64,000 nt of DNA from an uncultured Collinsella sp. (GCA_934655755.1 CAKUHA010000001.1:248001-312000); one strand, 5' to 3'; positions 32,252 through 41,273 are shown, counted from the first letter of the stretch. Notes: a model not told the origin generated them from the sequence alone. Numbers and translations are program-made.

Positions 32252-34215
32252 GCTCGGATAACACGCTCGTGGAATGCCCCGTCATCGTGGGCACGGCGGG
32301 CCACGTCGACCACGGCAAGTCGGCGCTCATCGAGGCGCTGACGGGCAAGAATCCCGACCGCTTGGAGGTCGAGCGTCGCCGTGGCATGACCGTGGAGCTC
32401 GGCTTTGGCGAGCTGGCCCTGCCGAGCGGCAAGATCGTGGGCCTGGTCGATGTGCCGGGGCATGCGCACTACCTGCGCGCCATGGTGCAGGGCGCGACGG
32501 GCATCGATGTGGCCGTGTTGGTTGTCTCGGCCGTTGAGGGCGTTATGCCGCAGACCCGCGAGCACGTGCATGTGCTGGAGCTGTTGGGCGTCACGCACAT
32601 GGTGGTCGCGCTGACGATGTGCGACCTGGCCGATACCGAGATGACCGAGCTCGCCGAGCTCGATGTTGATGACTTTTTGTCGGGCACCGTGTTTGCGGGC
32701 GCCCCGATCGTGCCCGTGTCGTCTAAGACGGGCGTGGGGATTGATGCGCTGCTGGCCGCGCTCGACGAGTGCGTGGATGCTTGTTGGGGCGCTTGTCGCG
32801 ATCGCACCGAGCGAACCGACGCCGTGCCTCGCCTGCCGATCGATCGCTGCTTTTCGATCAAGGGCGCCGGCACCGTCGTGACGGGAACGCTGCACGATGC
32901 GCCGATTGCGGTGGGCGATGAGCTCGTCGCGCTGCCATCGCGCACGGCCTGTCGCGTGCGTGGTATTCAGGTGCATGGAGACACGCAGCGGGCACTGCCC
33001 GGTCAGCGTGTAGCGCTCAATCTGGTAGGCGATGGCGTCGCTTCGCTCGATCGCGGTGAAATGCTCGGCGTGGAGGGCCGCTTTGGCCAGACGCTACGCT
33101 TTATGATGACGTTTGCCTATCTGGGTCGCGAGGGTGCCAAGCCGCGCGTGCTCGAGTCGGGTGCACGCGTACATGTGATGGCCGGCACGGCCGAGGTCGT
33201 CGGCCGCATTATGCTCATGGAAGGTGAGGCCCCCATGGCGGTGGGCGAGACGCGTACCGTTCAGGTGCGCTTGGAAGACCCGCTGCCGCTGCGCTCCGGC
33301 GACCATGCCGTGGTTCTGTCGTATTCGCCGGTGATGCTCATTGGCGGCGGGCGCGTACTGCTGTCACGCTGCCGTCGCTCGCGCGAGCTTGCCGACGGGG
33401 AGCGTGCGCTGTATGCGGCGCTCGAGGCGGGGGATGTTGCTGGTGCGGTCGACGCGTGGCTGGCGCTGCAGGCACTGCCGGTTACGGCTGCCGATGTTGT
33501 TGCGGCGTTGGATGCTGCTGCAGGCGGTGTTGAGGCTTCGCTGCGTGCGCTGGTGGACCAGGGTGCGGTGCGCGAGCTTGCCGCGGGCGACGTGTCGCTG
33601 TACGCGAGTGCTGCTGGGTTCGACGCCGCAATGGGCTCGCTCGCTTCAACTCTGTCCGCCATGCATGCGGCGGCTCCCAAGGAGACGGGCTTTACGCCCG
33701 GCGCCGTCGCCCATGCCGCCTGGCCTACCGCTGACGATACTGTTGCCGCCGCGTTGATTGCCGGGGGCTGTTCGCGTGGCGTGTGTGCCGCCGAGGGTGC
33801 CGAGGTGTTCGACCCGCACTCCGCTGCCGCCGCGGCGCGCGTGGTGCGCGAGGCTTGCGAGCGTATCGTTGCCCTGCTGGACGAGGCCGGGCTCGATGCG
33901 CCGACGTTGCCTGAGGTGGGAGAGCAGCTGCGGCTCGATCGCGACACCATGACGCGTGCCCTGCGCGAGCTTTCGCTCAATCGCTCGATCGTGAAGGTCG
34001 AGCGCGACGTTGCCTTGTCCGCTGCTGCCGAGGCCCACGCTCGCGAGCTCGTCGCCGCGGCCATCGCCAATGCTGGTGGCGCTGCCACCACGAGCGTCCT
34101 GCGCGAAGCCCTGGGCGTGTCCCGCAAACGAGCCATCAGCATCCTGGAGCACCTAGACGCCGTGCGCTTCACAGCACTCGACAAAGAAGCCGGCGGCCTG
34201 CGCTCGCTACGCTAG
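32248..34215 (+). CDS. selB: Selenocysteine-specific elongation factor
   Basis: SelB is the GTPase that brings Sec-tRNA to UGA codons by binding the SECIS hairpin. The 655-residue protein shows the G1 loop GTAGHVDHGKSAL, switch I GMTVELGF, G3 DVPGH, the SelB-specific domains 2-3, and the C-terminal winged-helix region that binds SECIS. At the G4 motif it reads LTMCD where most GTPases have N/T-K-x-D, so the lysine is replaced by methionine. It is coupled to selA. Partners in the window are the SECIS of fdhF and probably that of selD, and the tRNA at 34473. Confidence 0.95.
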   Translation: MSSDNTLVECPVIVGTAGHVDHGKSALIEALTGKNPDRLEVERRRGMTVELGFGELALPSGKIVGLVDVPGHAHYLRAMVQGATGIDVAVLVVSAVEGVMPQTREHVHVLELLGVTHMVVALTMCDLADTEMTELAELDVDDFLSGTVFAGAPIVPVSSKTGVGIDALLAALDECVDACWGACRDRTERTDAVPRLPIDRCFSIKGAGTVVTGTLHDAPIAVGDELVALPSRTACRVRGIQVHGDTQRALPGQRVALNLVGDGVASLDRGEMLGVEGRFGQTLRFMMTFAYLGREGAKPRVLESGARVHVMAGTAEVVGRIMLMEGEAPMAVGETRTVQVRLEDPLPLRSGDHAVVLSYSPVMLIGGGRVLLSRCRRSRELADGERALYAALEAGDVAGAVDAWLALQALPVTAADVVAALDAAAGGVEASLRALVDQGAVRELAAGDVSLYASAAGFDAAMGSLASTLSAMHAAAPKETGFTPGAVAHAAWPTADDTVAAALIAGGCSRGVCAAEGAEVFDPHSAAAAARVVREACERIVALLDEAGLDAPTLPEVGEQLRLDRDTMTRALRELSLNRSIVKVERDVALSAAAEAHARELVAAAIANAGGAATTSVLREALGVSRKRAISILEHLDAVRFTALDKEAGGLRSLR

Positions 34216-34227
34216 GGCCCGCCCCAT

Positions 34228-34296
34228 AACTTGCGGTGATATGGTTCCTGTTTTCCGCTCCAAAGGCCTCAATCAGGAACTATTTCACCGAAACTT
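34228..34296. repeat. Family A palindromic repeat, copy 3
   Basis: Imperfect inverted arms 34228-34250 and 34274-34296 share the outer TTGCGGTGA part with copies 1 and 2, but their inner part reads GTTCCTG, as in copy 4. It starts 12 bases after the selB stop codon. Confidence 0.85.
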
Positions 34297-34333
34297 CCAA
34301 CCAGTCTTGTTGGGATGGGGCTGTTGTCGCTGA

Positions 34334-34440
34334 GTAGTCTTTTTGGGACGGTGCTATTTTAGCTACCCCGGCTGGTAATGCGACGGTTAGGTTGGTTGAC
34401 GGCCGGGGCAGCTAAAATAGCCCCGTCCCAAAAAGACTAC
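34334..34440. repeat. Family B long palindrome upstream of tRNA-Sec
   Basis: Arms of 39 bases (34334-34372 and 34402-34440), complementary with few mismatches, contain TTTTTGGGACGG and GCTATTTTAGCTACCCC. The loop is about 29 bases. The element ends 32 bases before the tRNA-Sec gene. Related pieces lie at 51085-51122 and 51426-51460. Confidence 0.88.
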
Positions 34441-34472
34441 CTTGCCCGGTTTGGTAAAATATCGCCGCACTT

Positions 34473-34569
34473 GGGAACGGATGGGCTCCGGTGGGCTCCG
34501 CGGTCCTCAAAACCGTTGCGAGGCGTGCAAAACGTCTTGGATGTGTTCGATTCACATACGTTCCCGCCA
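34473..34569 (+). tRNA. selC: tRNA-Sec (anticodon TCA)
   Basis: A 97-base tRNA with an acceptor stem GGGAACG/CGTTCCC, possibly one pair longer with a G-A mismatch, an anticodon stem GCGGT/ACCGT with loop CCTCAAA (TCA at 34507-34509), a long variable arm (AGGCGT/ACGTCT), a T-arm ATGTG-TTCGATT-CACAT, discriminator G and an encoded CCA. The TCA anticodon, the long variable arm and the discriminator G are the marks of bacterial tRNA-Sec. It lies downstream of selA-selB. Confidence 0.95.
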
Positions 34570-34577
34570 TACGCTAC

Positions 34578-34633
34578 CAGCGCTTTTGTGCTCGCGGTCT
34601 TGCTGCGTGCCGCAAAGGCGCTGTTTTGTTTTT
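34578..34633 (+). terminator. Terminator of tRNA-Sec
   Basis: CAGCGCTTTTG (34578-34588) pairs with CAAAGGCGCTG (34613-34623) with one bulge, followed by TTTTGTTTTT. It begins 9 bases after the tRNA 3' end. Confidence 0.75.
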
Positions 34634-34723
34634 GCACGAGCTTTTTGTAACGCCGCTATTTCGGTGACGGTATTTAGCTTCGTGCTTCGGGTTTCGAACA
34701 TGCCGATGGGGGTGTTTTGCCGT

Positions 34724-35356
34724 ATGACTGTCGTAAGACGGGCCGATCTATCTTGTGTCGTCCAGGCGGGCGGGCTGTCATCGCGCATGGGCTGCGACAA
34801 GGCGCGCATGCCGTTTTGCGGCAAGCCCCTGATCGAGCGTGTTCTGGAGCGGTTGGCACTGGTCGGCAGCGAGCTTGTTGTGACGACCTCGCGCCCCGAG
34901 GAGCTCGTCTATCTTGAGGGGCGCGAGTTTGATGGCCTGGTACCGCGGGTGGTGATGGACGTCGACGGCCCCGCCGGTGCCATGCGTGGAATCGCGAGCT
35001 CGCTCGTCGCTGCTCGGCTGCCCCTTGTGGCGATCGTTGCCTGCGATATGCCGTTCGTCTCGCCAGAACTGATCGGCGCGCTTGCTGATCGGGTCAAGGA
35101 AGGCCCGCTCGACGTGTGCGTTCCGCGTGAGGAGCGGGGGATTGAGCCGCTATGCTCTGTCTGGCGTCGCGAGGCCTGTGCGCCGGCAGCTTGTGAGCTG
35201 CTCGCTAGCGATCGCCAGCGCATCCGCTGCCTGATTGACCGAGTGCATGCTGGCTATCTAGACGAGCCGCAAATCATTGCAGTAGCCGGGTCGCTGCTCT
35301 GCTTCGAAAACGTCAATACGCCCGAAGAATTTGCGGCAGCCGAGCTGCTCGCCTAG
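34724..35356 (+). CDS. mobA: Molybdenum cofactor guanylyltransferase (MobA-like)
   Basis: A 210-residue nucleotidyltransferase with the MobA signature AGGLSSRMGCDKARMPFCGKP and the metal-binding ACDMPFVSPELI. MobA attaches GMP to molybdopterin to make the guanine dinucleotide cofactor needed by FdhF and the second DMSO-reductase family enzyme. Three in-frame ATGs exist (34700, 34706, 34724); 34724 is chosen because GGGGG precedes it and the protein then begins near the signature. A MocA-type cytidylyltransferase for the hydroxylase at 38418 is an alternative reading. It is followed after 15 bases by a DUF3343 gene. Confidence 0.85.
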   Translation: MTVVRRADLSCVVQAGGLSSRMGCDKARMPFCGKPLIERVLERLALVGSELVVTTSRPEELVYLEGREFDGLVPRVVMDVDGPAGAMRGIASSLVAARLPLVAIVACDMPFVSPELIGALADRVKEGPLDVCVPREERGIEPLCSVWRREACAPAACELLASDRQRIRCLIDRVHAGYLDEPQIIAVAGSLLCFENVNTPEEFAAAELLA

Positions 35357-35371
35357 TCGATGGGAGTTGCC

Positions 35372-35767
35372 ATGTCTCACGATATCTGCCCCGACACCGG
35401 GGAACCTTGTACCTGCGACGGGTCCGAGCCCTGTACCTGCGGCTGTGGCGGCTGTGGACATACGGCCGAGGAGGAAGCCGCGGCGGCTGCGTATCGCGAG
35501 TCGCATCGCGAGGCCCCGTCCGGTGATGCTCTCGACCACGAACGCAAGATCATCGTTTCGTTCGACAGCACCTTCGATGTGATGGAATGCGAGCAGCTGT
35601 GTCTTGCCGCCAGCGTACCTGGGCGCATTATGCCGCTGCCCGGTTCCATCACCGCCGGCTGCGGCCTGTGCTGGGCCATGCCGTTCTCGGGTGACGCCCT
35701 CGCCGCCTTCCGCGCCGCCACCGAAGGCCGCATAACCCCCGCCGACTACCACCAGCTCGTCCTCTAA
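35372..35767 (+). CDS. DUF3343 protein with cysteine-rich N-terminus
   Basis: This 131-residue protein ends in a DUF3343 domain (KIIVSFDSTFDVMECEQL, PGRIMPLPGSITAGCGLCW) similar to the small protein at 7327-7578, but has a 50-residue N-terminal extension with eight cysteines (CPDTGEPCTCDG then PCTCGCGGCGH), a metallothionein-like or metal-cluster-binding pattern. The ATG at 35372 has GGGAG 5 bases upstream; an in-frame ATG at 35360 lacks one. It follows mobA closely. A selenium or sulfur carrier role is suggested by the family and context only. Confidence 0.75.
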   Translation: MSHDICPDTGEPCTCDGSEPCTCGCGGCGHTAEEEAAAAAYRESHREAPSGDALDHERKIIVSFDSTFDVMECEQLCLAASVPGRIMPLPGSITAGCGLCWAMPFSGDALAAFRAATEGRITPADYHQLVL

Positions 35768-35812
35768 CCACCAAAACCACCACAATGGGGACAGGCACCT
35801 TTGTGGTGGTTT
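35768..35812. repeat. Hairpin with ACCACCAAAACCACCACAA arms
   Basis: The arm at about 35768-35786 pairs with TTTGTGGTGGTTT at 35800-35812. The loop contains GGGGACAGGCACC. It directly follows the DUF3343 stop and may act as a terminator. The remaining 210 bases to gdhA hold only an AT-rich probable promoter region and a GGAGGAA ribosome-binding site. Confidence 0.6.
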
Positions 35813-36025
35813 AAGTCCATATGGACGAAACAGCTTCGAAACACGGATTTTGCACGTCAGGTACTCAAAAACGCATCTACCTGCATCGTAATCAAAACGA
35901 AACATCCGCTCGTTGGCTTATGCGTAACTTTGCTGCAACAGTGCGATATTATCCATACTCGATAAAGCTCACGGCGCATGGGGCGCCGCGAACGACACCT
36001 TTCTTTTCCATCAATTGGAGGAAGT

Positions 36026-37381
36026 ATGAGCTACACGCAGAAAGTTCTCGACGAGCTCAAGGCCCGCTATCCCGAGCAGCCTGAGTTCATCCAGGCCGCG
36101 ACCGAGATCCTCGGCACCATCCAGCCGGCGCTCGACGCCCACCCCGAGTACGAGGAGGCCGCCCTTCTGGAGCGCCTCGTCGAGCCCGAGCGCATCGTTA
36201 TGTTCCGTGTTCCCTGGGTCGACGACCAGGGCAAGGTCCAGGTCAACCGCGGCTACCGCGTCGAGTTCAACTCTGCCATTGGACCCTACAAGGGCGGCCT
36301 GCGCTTTAACCCGACGGTCACCCTGGGCATGCTCAAGTTCCTGGGACTTGAGCAGATCCTCAAGAACAGTCTGACCACCCTTCCCATGGGCGGCGGCAAG
36401 GGCGGCTCCGACTTTGACCCCAAGGGCAAGTCCAACAACGAGATCATGCACTTCTGCCAGTCCTTCATGACCGAGCTCTACCGCCACATCGGCCCCAACA
36501 CCGACGTTCCCGCCGGCGACCTGGGCGTTGGCGGCCGCGAGGTTGCCTACATGTTCGGTCAGTACAAGCGTCTGACCAACGAGTGGACCGGCGTCCTCAC
36601 CGGCAAGGGTCTGTCCTTCGGCGGCTCGCTCGCCCGTACCGAGGCTACCGGCTACGGTCTGGTTTACTTTGTTGACGAGTACCTCAAGAGCCGCGGCGAT
36701 TCCTTCGAGGGCAAGAACGTCGTCGTTCACGGCTCCGGTAACGTCGCTATCTACGCCGTCCAGAAGGTCGCCCAGCTTGGCGGCAAGGTGCTTGCCTGCT
36801 CCGACACCCACGGCTGGGTCGAGGATCCCGACGGCATCGACTACACCGTGCTCGAGCACGTCTACAACCAGAAGCGCTCCGGCCACGACAAGGGCGTCAC
36901 GCTCGCCATGTACGTCGACGAGAAGCCCAATGCCACGTGGCACGAGGGCGACGGCCGTGGCGTGTGGCAGCTTCCGTGCGACATCGCGCTGCCCTGCGCT
37001 CGCGAGAACACGCTGCTGCTCGAGGACGCCCAGGCGCTCGTCGCCAACGGCTGTAAGGTGGTCGGCGAGGGCGCGAACATGCCCACGACCATCGAGGCCA
37101 CGACCTACTTCCAGGAGAACGGCGTCGCCTTCATGCCCGGTAAGGCTGCCAACGCCGGCGGCGTGCTCGTGTCCGGCCTCGAGATGAGCCAGAACGCCGA
37201 GCACCTGTCCTGGACCTTCGAGGAGGTCGATGGCAAGCTCGAGCAGCTCATGCGCGGCATGTTCCACAACGTGGACGACACCGCCAAGGAGTACGGCGAG
37301 GAGGGCAACTTCGTCATGGGCGCCAACATCGCTGGCTTCCTGAAGGTCGCCGACGCCATGCTCGCCCAGGGCGTCTGCTAA
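36026..37381 (+). CDS. gdhA: NADP-specific glutamate dehydrogenase
   Basis: A 451-residue hexameric-type glutamate dehydrogenase that assimilates ammonia by reductive amination of 2-oxoglutarate. The catalytic lysine is in TTLPMGGGKGGSDFDPKGKS, the substrate-binding region in GPYKGGLRFNP, and the nucleotide-binding strand in VVVHGSGNVAIYA. Length matches the class of about 450 residues. GGAGGAAGT lies before the ATG at 36026; the longer frame upstream has no ribosome-binding site. Single gene with its own terminator. Confidence 0.95.
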   Translation: MSYTQKVLDELKARYPEQPEFIQAATEILGTIQPALDAHPEYEEAALLERLVEPERIVMFRVPWVDDQGKVQVNRGYRVEFNSAIGPYKGGLRFNPTVTLGMLKFLGLEQILKNSLTTLPMGGGKGGSDFDPKGKSNNEIMHFCQSFMTELYRHIGPNTDVPAGDLGVGGREVAYMFGQYKRLTNEWTGVLTGKGLSFGGSLARTEATGYGLVYFVDEYLKSRGDSFEGKNVVVHGSGNVAIYAVQKVAQLGGKVLACSDTHGWVEDPDGIDYTVLEHVYNQKRSGHDKGVTLAMYVDEKPNATWHEGDGRGVWQLPCDIALPCARENTLLLEDAQALVANGCKVVGEGANMPTTIEATTYFQENGVAFMPGKAANAGGVLVSGLEMSQNAEHLSWTFEEVDGKLEQLMRGMFHNVDDTAKEYGEEGNFVMGANIAGFLKVADAMLAQGVC

Positions 37382-37406
37382 ATCTTCGCTCGACATAGCA
37401 TCGAAG

Positions 37407-37441
37407 AAGGCTCCCAGTCATCTTGGCTGGGAGCCTTTTTC
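37407..37441 (+). terminator. Terminator of gdhA
   Basis: A perfect 11-bp stem AAGGCTCCCAG (37407-37417) with CTGGGAGCCTT (37427-37437), running into TTTT. Confidence 0.92.
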
Positions 37442-37515
37442 TGTGCTGTTCAAGGTCGTGGCCCCTCGTTTGGTACACTTAAAGGTACTGGACAAGTGAA
37501 GAGATGGGGGAGAAC

Positions 37516-38418
37516 GTGCTCAAGTTCGGTACCTACGTCCGTGTTGGAAACGCGGCCGAAGCCTATGAGCTCTTGCAGAAAAACCGCAACAACAAGATTG
37601 TGGGCGGCGGCATCTGGATGCGCCTGGGTTCGCGTCGTGTGGCGACGGCGATTGACCTTTCGGCCTGCGGACTCGATCAGATCGAGGAGACCGAGACCGA
37701 GTTTCGCATCGGTGCCATGTGCACCCTGCGCCAGCTCGAGCGCCATGCCGAGCTCAACGCGCTTGTCAACAATGTCTTCGAGTTCGCCGTCCACGACATC
37801 GTGGGTGTGCAGCTGCGCAACACCGCCACGGTGGGCGGCAGCATCTACGGCCGCTTCGGTTTCTCGGACGTGCTCTCTGCCTTCTTAGCGCTCGATTCGT
37901 ATGTTGAGCTGACGGGCGCCGGTCGTGTGCCGCTCGCCGAGTTCGTCAACATGGGCTACGTGCGCGACGTGATCGAGCACGTCGTGGTCGTTAAGCACGA
38001 CTACCGCGCGAGCTACGAGGCCGTGCGTAAGGCCGCGACCGATTTCCCCTCGCTCAATGTCACCGCCGCCTGGTGGGATAACTCCTGGTACGTTACCGTG
38101 GGTGCCCGCCCACTGCGTGCGACCCTGCTGCAGGGCGAGGCATGCGGCCTCACCAGCGGGCAGCCTTCCGAGGACGAGCTCCGGGCCCTCGCCGCGTCCG
38201 TGCGCGCGCTGAGCTATGGCACCAACCTGTGGGGCTCGGCCGACTACCGCCGTTGCATCTCGGCCCCGCTTGCCGTGCAGGCCGTGCGTCGTGCCGCCGG
38301 CATCGAGCTTTCGGCCGCGCTTGCCCACGAGCTCGAGACCGTGCAGATCCCCAAGTTCGCCACGGACGAGTATTCCTGCCGCCGCGTGCCCGGCGTCGAT
38401 TCTAGCGAGGTGCGCTAA
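37516..38418 (+). CDS. FAD-binding subunit of a molybdenum hydroxylase (CoxM/XdhB-like)
   Basis: A 300-residue subunit that passes electrons from the [2Fe-2S] clusters to FAD. The FAD-binding motifs are IVGGGIWMRLG near the N-terminus and RNTATVGGSIYGRFGFSD in the middle. The C-terminal CODH-flavoprotein-like part follows. GTG 37516 is favoured over ATG 37504 since GGGGGAGAAC precedes it and the product then starts like relatives. Its stop overlaps the next gene's ATG by one base, so the two are co-translated and form one enzyme. Confidence 0.85.
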   Translation: MLKFGTYVRVGNAAEAYELLQKNRNNKIVGGGIWMRLGSRRVATAIDLSACGLDQIEETETEFRIGAMCTLRQLERHAELNALVNNVFEFAVHDIVGVQLRNTATVGGSIYGRFGFSDVLSAFLALDSYVELTGAGRVPLAEFVNMGYVRDVIEHVVVVKHDYRASYEAVRKAATDFPSLNVTAAWWDNSWYVTVGARPLRATLLQGEACGLTSGQPSEDELRALAASVRALSYGTNLWGSADYRRCISAPLAVQAVRRAAGIELSAALAHELETVQIPKFATDEYSCRRVPGVDSSEVR

Positions 38419-41249
38419 TGGCTGCCAAACTCATCGATCTTTCCTTTACGCTCAACGGCCGTAAGGTCAAGGTTCAGATTGCCCCCGACACCATGCTCTT
38501 TGCGCTGCTGCGCGAGCAGGGCTGCGCGTCGGTGCGCTGCGCCTGCGAGACCACCAACTGCGGCCTGTGCACGGTGTGGCTCGACGGCGACCCGGTCCTG
38601 AGCTGCTCTGTTCCCGCCGCGCGCGTCGAGGGCCGCTCCATCACCACGCTCGAGGGCCTTAAGGCCGAGTCCGAGGCGCTCGCCCGTGCGATGGCTGCCG
38701 AGGGCGCCGAGCAGTGCGGTTTTTGCGCCCCCGGCCTCATCATGAACGTGCTGGCGCTCGCCCGCGCCGCCAAGGAGGACCCGAGCCTCGTCGCCACGCG
38801 TGAGGAGCTCTCTCGCCAACTCGCCGGCAACCTCTGCCGTTGCAGCGGCTACGAGAGCCAGCTGCGCGCCATCGTCCGCTTCCTCAACGAGTCCGGCGTG
38901 CAGGTGGGCTTTGAGATGTCCGAGCTGCCGGTCAATAACACCAGCTCCGACGGCGTCTCCTACAAGCAGATTACCCACAAGCAGCCCAAGAAGGACTCGA
39001 AGGCCCTGCTCGAGGGCCGTCCCGTCTACACGGGCGACCTCGTTCCCGCCGGTGCGCTCATCGTCAAGCTCAAGCGTAGCCCCTATGCTCGCGCCAAGAT
39101 CCGCTCTATCGACACATCGCGCGCCCTGAAGGTGCCCGGCGTGGTGGGCGTCTACACCTACGAGGACGTGCCCCAGCGTCGCTTTACTATCGCCGGCCAG
39201 ACCTACCCGCAGCCGAGTCCCTACGACCGCCTGATTCTCGAGAACCTCGTGCGCTATCAAAACGAGGAGGTGGCGATCGTCGCCGCCGAGACCGAGGAGG
39301 CCGCCGACAAGGCGCTCAAGCTCATCAAGGTCGACTACGAAGTGCTCGAGCCGTTGCTCGACTTTACGCAGGCGCTCGATAACGACATCGTGGTCCACCC
39401 CGAGGGCGACGTGACCTTTATGTTCCCGCAGGGCGGCGACGTGCCGCGCAACCTGGTGTGCAGCGGTACCAGCGATTATGGCGATTTGGACGAGGCCTTC
39501 GCCCAGAGCGACATTGTCTTTGAGCGCACCTACACCAGCCAGGCCACGCAGACCGCGCCCATGGAGACCTTCCGCGCTTTCGCGACGACCGATGCGTTCG
39601 GCCGCATCTCGGTGACCACCTCTACGCAGGTGCCCTTCCACGTGCGTCGCATGATCGCGCAGTCGCTCGACATCCCTCAGTCGCAGGTGCAGGTCATCAA
39701 GCCGCGCATCGGCGGCGGCTTTGGCTCCAAGCAGTCGGGCTGCTGCGAGATCTTCGTGGCGTTCGTCACCCAGCAGACCGGCCGTCCGAGCTACTGCTGC
39801 TACACTCGCGAGGAGACCATCACCGCGGGTAACTCGCGCCACCAGATGCAGATGACCGTCAAGATGGGTGCCATGAACGACGGCACCATCACGGCCATCG
39901 ACCTGCATACACTGTCCAACGCCGGAGCGTACGGCGAGCACACCACCACGACGATCGGCCTTTCGGGCCACAAGAGCCTGCCGATCTACAACCATGTAAA
40001 GGCGAGCCGCTTTAGGTGGGACGCCGTTTACACCAACACCAACCGCGGCGGTGCGTATCGCGGCTACGGTGCCACCCAGGGCCAGTTTGCCGTGGAGAGC
40101 GCCGTTAACGAGCTCGCCGACATGCTGCACATGGACCCCGCCGACCTGCGCCTCAAGAACATGGTGCGCGAGGGCGAGACCATGCCGCAGTACTACAACG
40201 AGAAGCTCAACGCCTGCGCGCTCGACCGTTGCCTGCTGCGCGCGATGGACATGATTGGCTGGCGCGACAAGCCGCTGGCCGTCGACCTGGGCGACCGCGT
40301 GCGCGCCCTGGGCTGCGCGCTCAGCATGCAGGGCTCGGGTATTTCCAACGTGGACATCGGCGGCATCGACATGCGCCTGGAAGAGGATGGCTTCGTTACG
40401 ATTTCGACCGGCGCAACCGATAACGGAATGGGTGTCGACACCATCCTGGCGCAGATTGCCGCCGAGGAGCTAGGCGTGGAGAGCTCGCTGATCGTGGTGC
40501 GCGGCGTGGACACCGACGTGTCGCCGTTCGACGCCGGCTCGTACGCGAGCTCCGGTACGTACGTGACGGGCCTGGCTGCCAAGAACGCCGCGACCGAGCT
40601 GCGCGAGAAGATCTGCGCCAAGGCCGCCCAGATGTGGGACGTTGACGCCGCTGACGTGGTCTTCGATGGCCAGTACGTGCGCCTGTCCGACGAGCGTGCT
40701 GCCCGTGAGCGCGGTCGCTACCTCACGCTGCGCGACTTTGCCAACCTGTGCGTCAAGAATATCGAGGGCGGCGACGCGCTTACCTCGCACGCCTCTGCCT
40801 GTCTGCCCGTTTCGCCTCCGCCGTTTATGGCCGGCATTGCCGAGGTCGAGGTCGACAAGGCCACCGGCAAGGTGACCGTGGTGGATTACGTCGCCGCCGT
40901 CGACTGCGGTACCGTGATCAACGAGGCGCTCGCGCGCGTCCAGGCCGAGGGCGGCATTGCCCAGGGCATCGGCCACGCGCTCTACGAGATTGTCGAGCAT
41001 GACGACCGCGGCCGCCTGCGCACCGGCAACTTTATGAGCTACAAGCTGCCCACGCGCCTGGATATCGGCAGCATTCGCGTGGCCTTTGAGCCGAGCTACG
41101 AGCCGACGGGCCCGTTTGGCGCCAAGTCGATCGGCGAGGTCGTCATCAACACACCGCTCGCCGCCGTGGCCTCGGCCGTCGCGCACGCCACCGGCCACCA
41201 GGTCCGCTCGCTGCCGATCACGCCCGAAAAGGCGCTGCTAGGGGAGTAG
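38418..41249 (+). CDS. Molybdenum hydroxylase: fused [2Fe-2S] and molybdopterin-binding subunit (xanthine dehydrogenase family)
   Basis: A 943-residue fusion. Residues 1-165 are the iron-sulfur subunit with a plant-type cluster (VRCACETTNCGLC) and the second cluster set QCGFCAPG and CRCSGY. The remainder is the molybdopterin subunit with RIGGGFGSKQ, GAYRGYGATQGQF and a C-terminal GPFGAKSIGEVV carrying the catalytic Glu. Such two-gene (FAD plus fused) enzymes hydroxylate purines or other heterocycles. Some relatives in anaerobes carry a labile Se ligand at Mo and depend on SelD. No yqeB- or yqeC-like gene is visible here, so that is only a possibility. Confidence 0.87.
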   Translation: MAAKLIDLSFTLNGRKVKVQIAPDTMLFALLREQGCASVRCACETTNCGLCTVWLDGDPVLSCSVPAARVEGRSITTLEGLKAESEALARAMAAEGAEQCGFCAPGLIMNVLALARAAKEDPSLVATREELSRQLAGNLCRCSGYESQLRAIVRFLNESGVQVGFEMSELPVNNTSSDGVSYKQITHKQPKKDSKALLEGRPVYTGDLVPAGALIVKLKRSPYARAKIRSIDTSRALKVPGVVGVYTYEDVPQRRFTIAGQTYPQPSPYDRLILENLVRYQNEEVAIVAAETEEAADKALKLIKVDYEVLEPLLDFTQALDNDIVVHPEGDVTFMFPQGGDVPRNLVCSGTSDYGDLDEAFAQSDIVFERTYTSQATQTAPMETFRAFATTDAFGRISVTTSTQVPFHVRRMIAQSLDIPQSQVQVIKPRIGGGFGSKQSGCCEIFVAFVTQQTGRPSYCCYTREETITAGNSRHQMQMTVKMGAMNDGTITAIDLHTLSNAGAYGEHTTTTIGLSGHKSLPIYNHVKASRFRWDAVYTNTNRGGAYRGYGATQGQFAVESAVNELADMLHMDPADLRLKNMVREGETMPQYYNEKLNACALDRCLLRAMDMIGWRDKPLAVDLGDRVRALGCALSMQGSGISNVDIGGIDMRLEEDGFVTISTGATDNGMGVDTILAQIAAEELGVESSLIVVRGVDTDVSPFDAGSYASSGTYVTGLAAKNAATELREKICAKAAQMWDVDAADVVFDGQYVRLSDERAARERGRYLTLRDFANLCVKNIEGGDALTSHASACLPVSPPPFMAGIAEVEVDKATGKVTVVDYVAAVDCGTVINEALARVQAEGGIAQGIGHALYEIVEHDDRGRLRTGNFMSYKLPTRLDIGSIRVAFEPSYEPTGPFGAKSIGEVVINTPLAAVASAVAHATGHQVRSLPITPEKALLGE

Positions 41250-41273
41250 TGGGTTAACGAACAAGTCGTAGCT

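Noticed and set aside
35821-36084. 87-codon frame before gdhA
   Set aside because: Overlaps the gdhA start and promoter area; no ribosome-binding site and no protein-like pattern.
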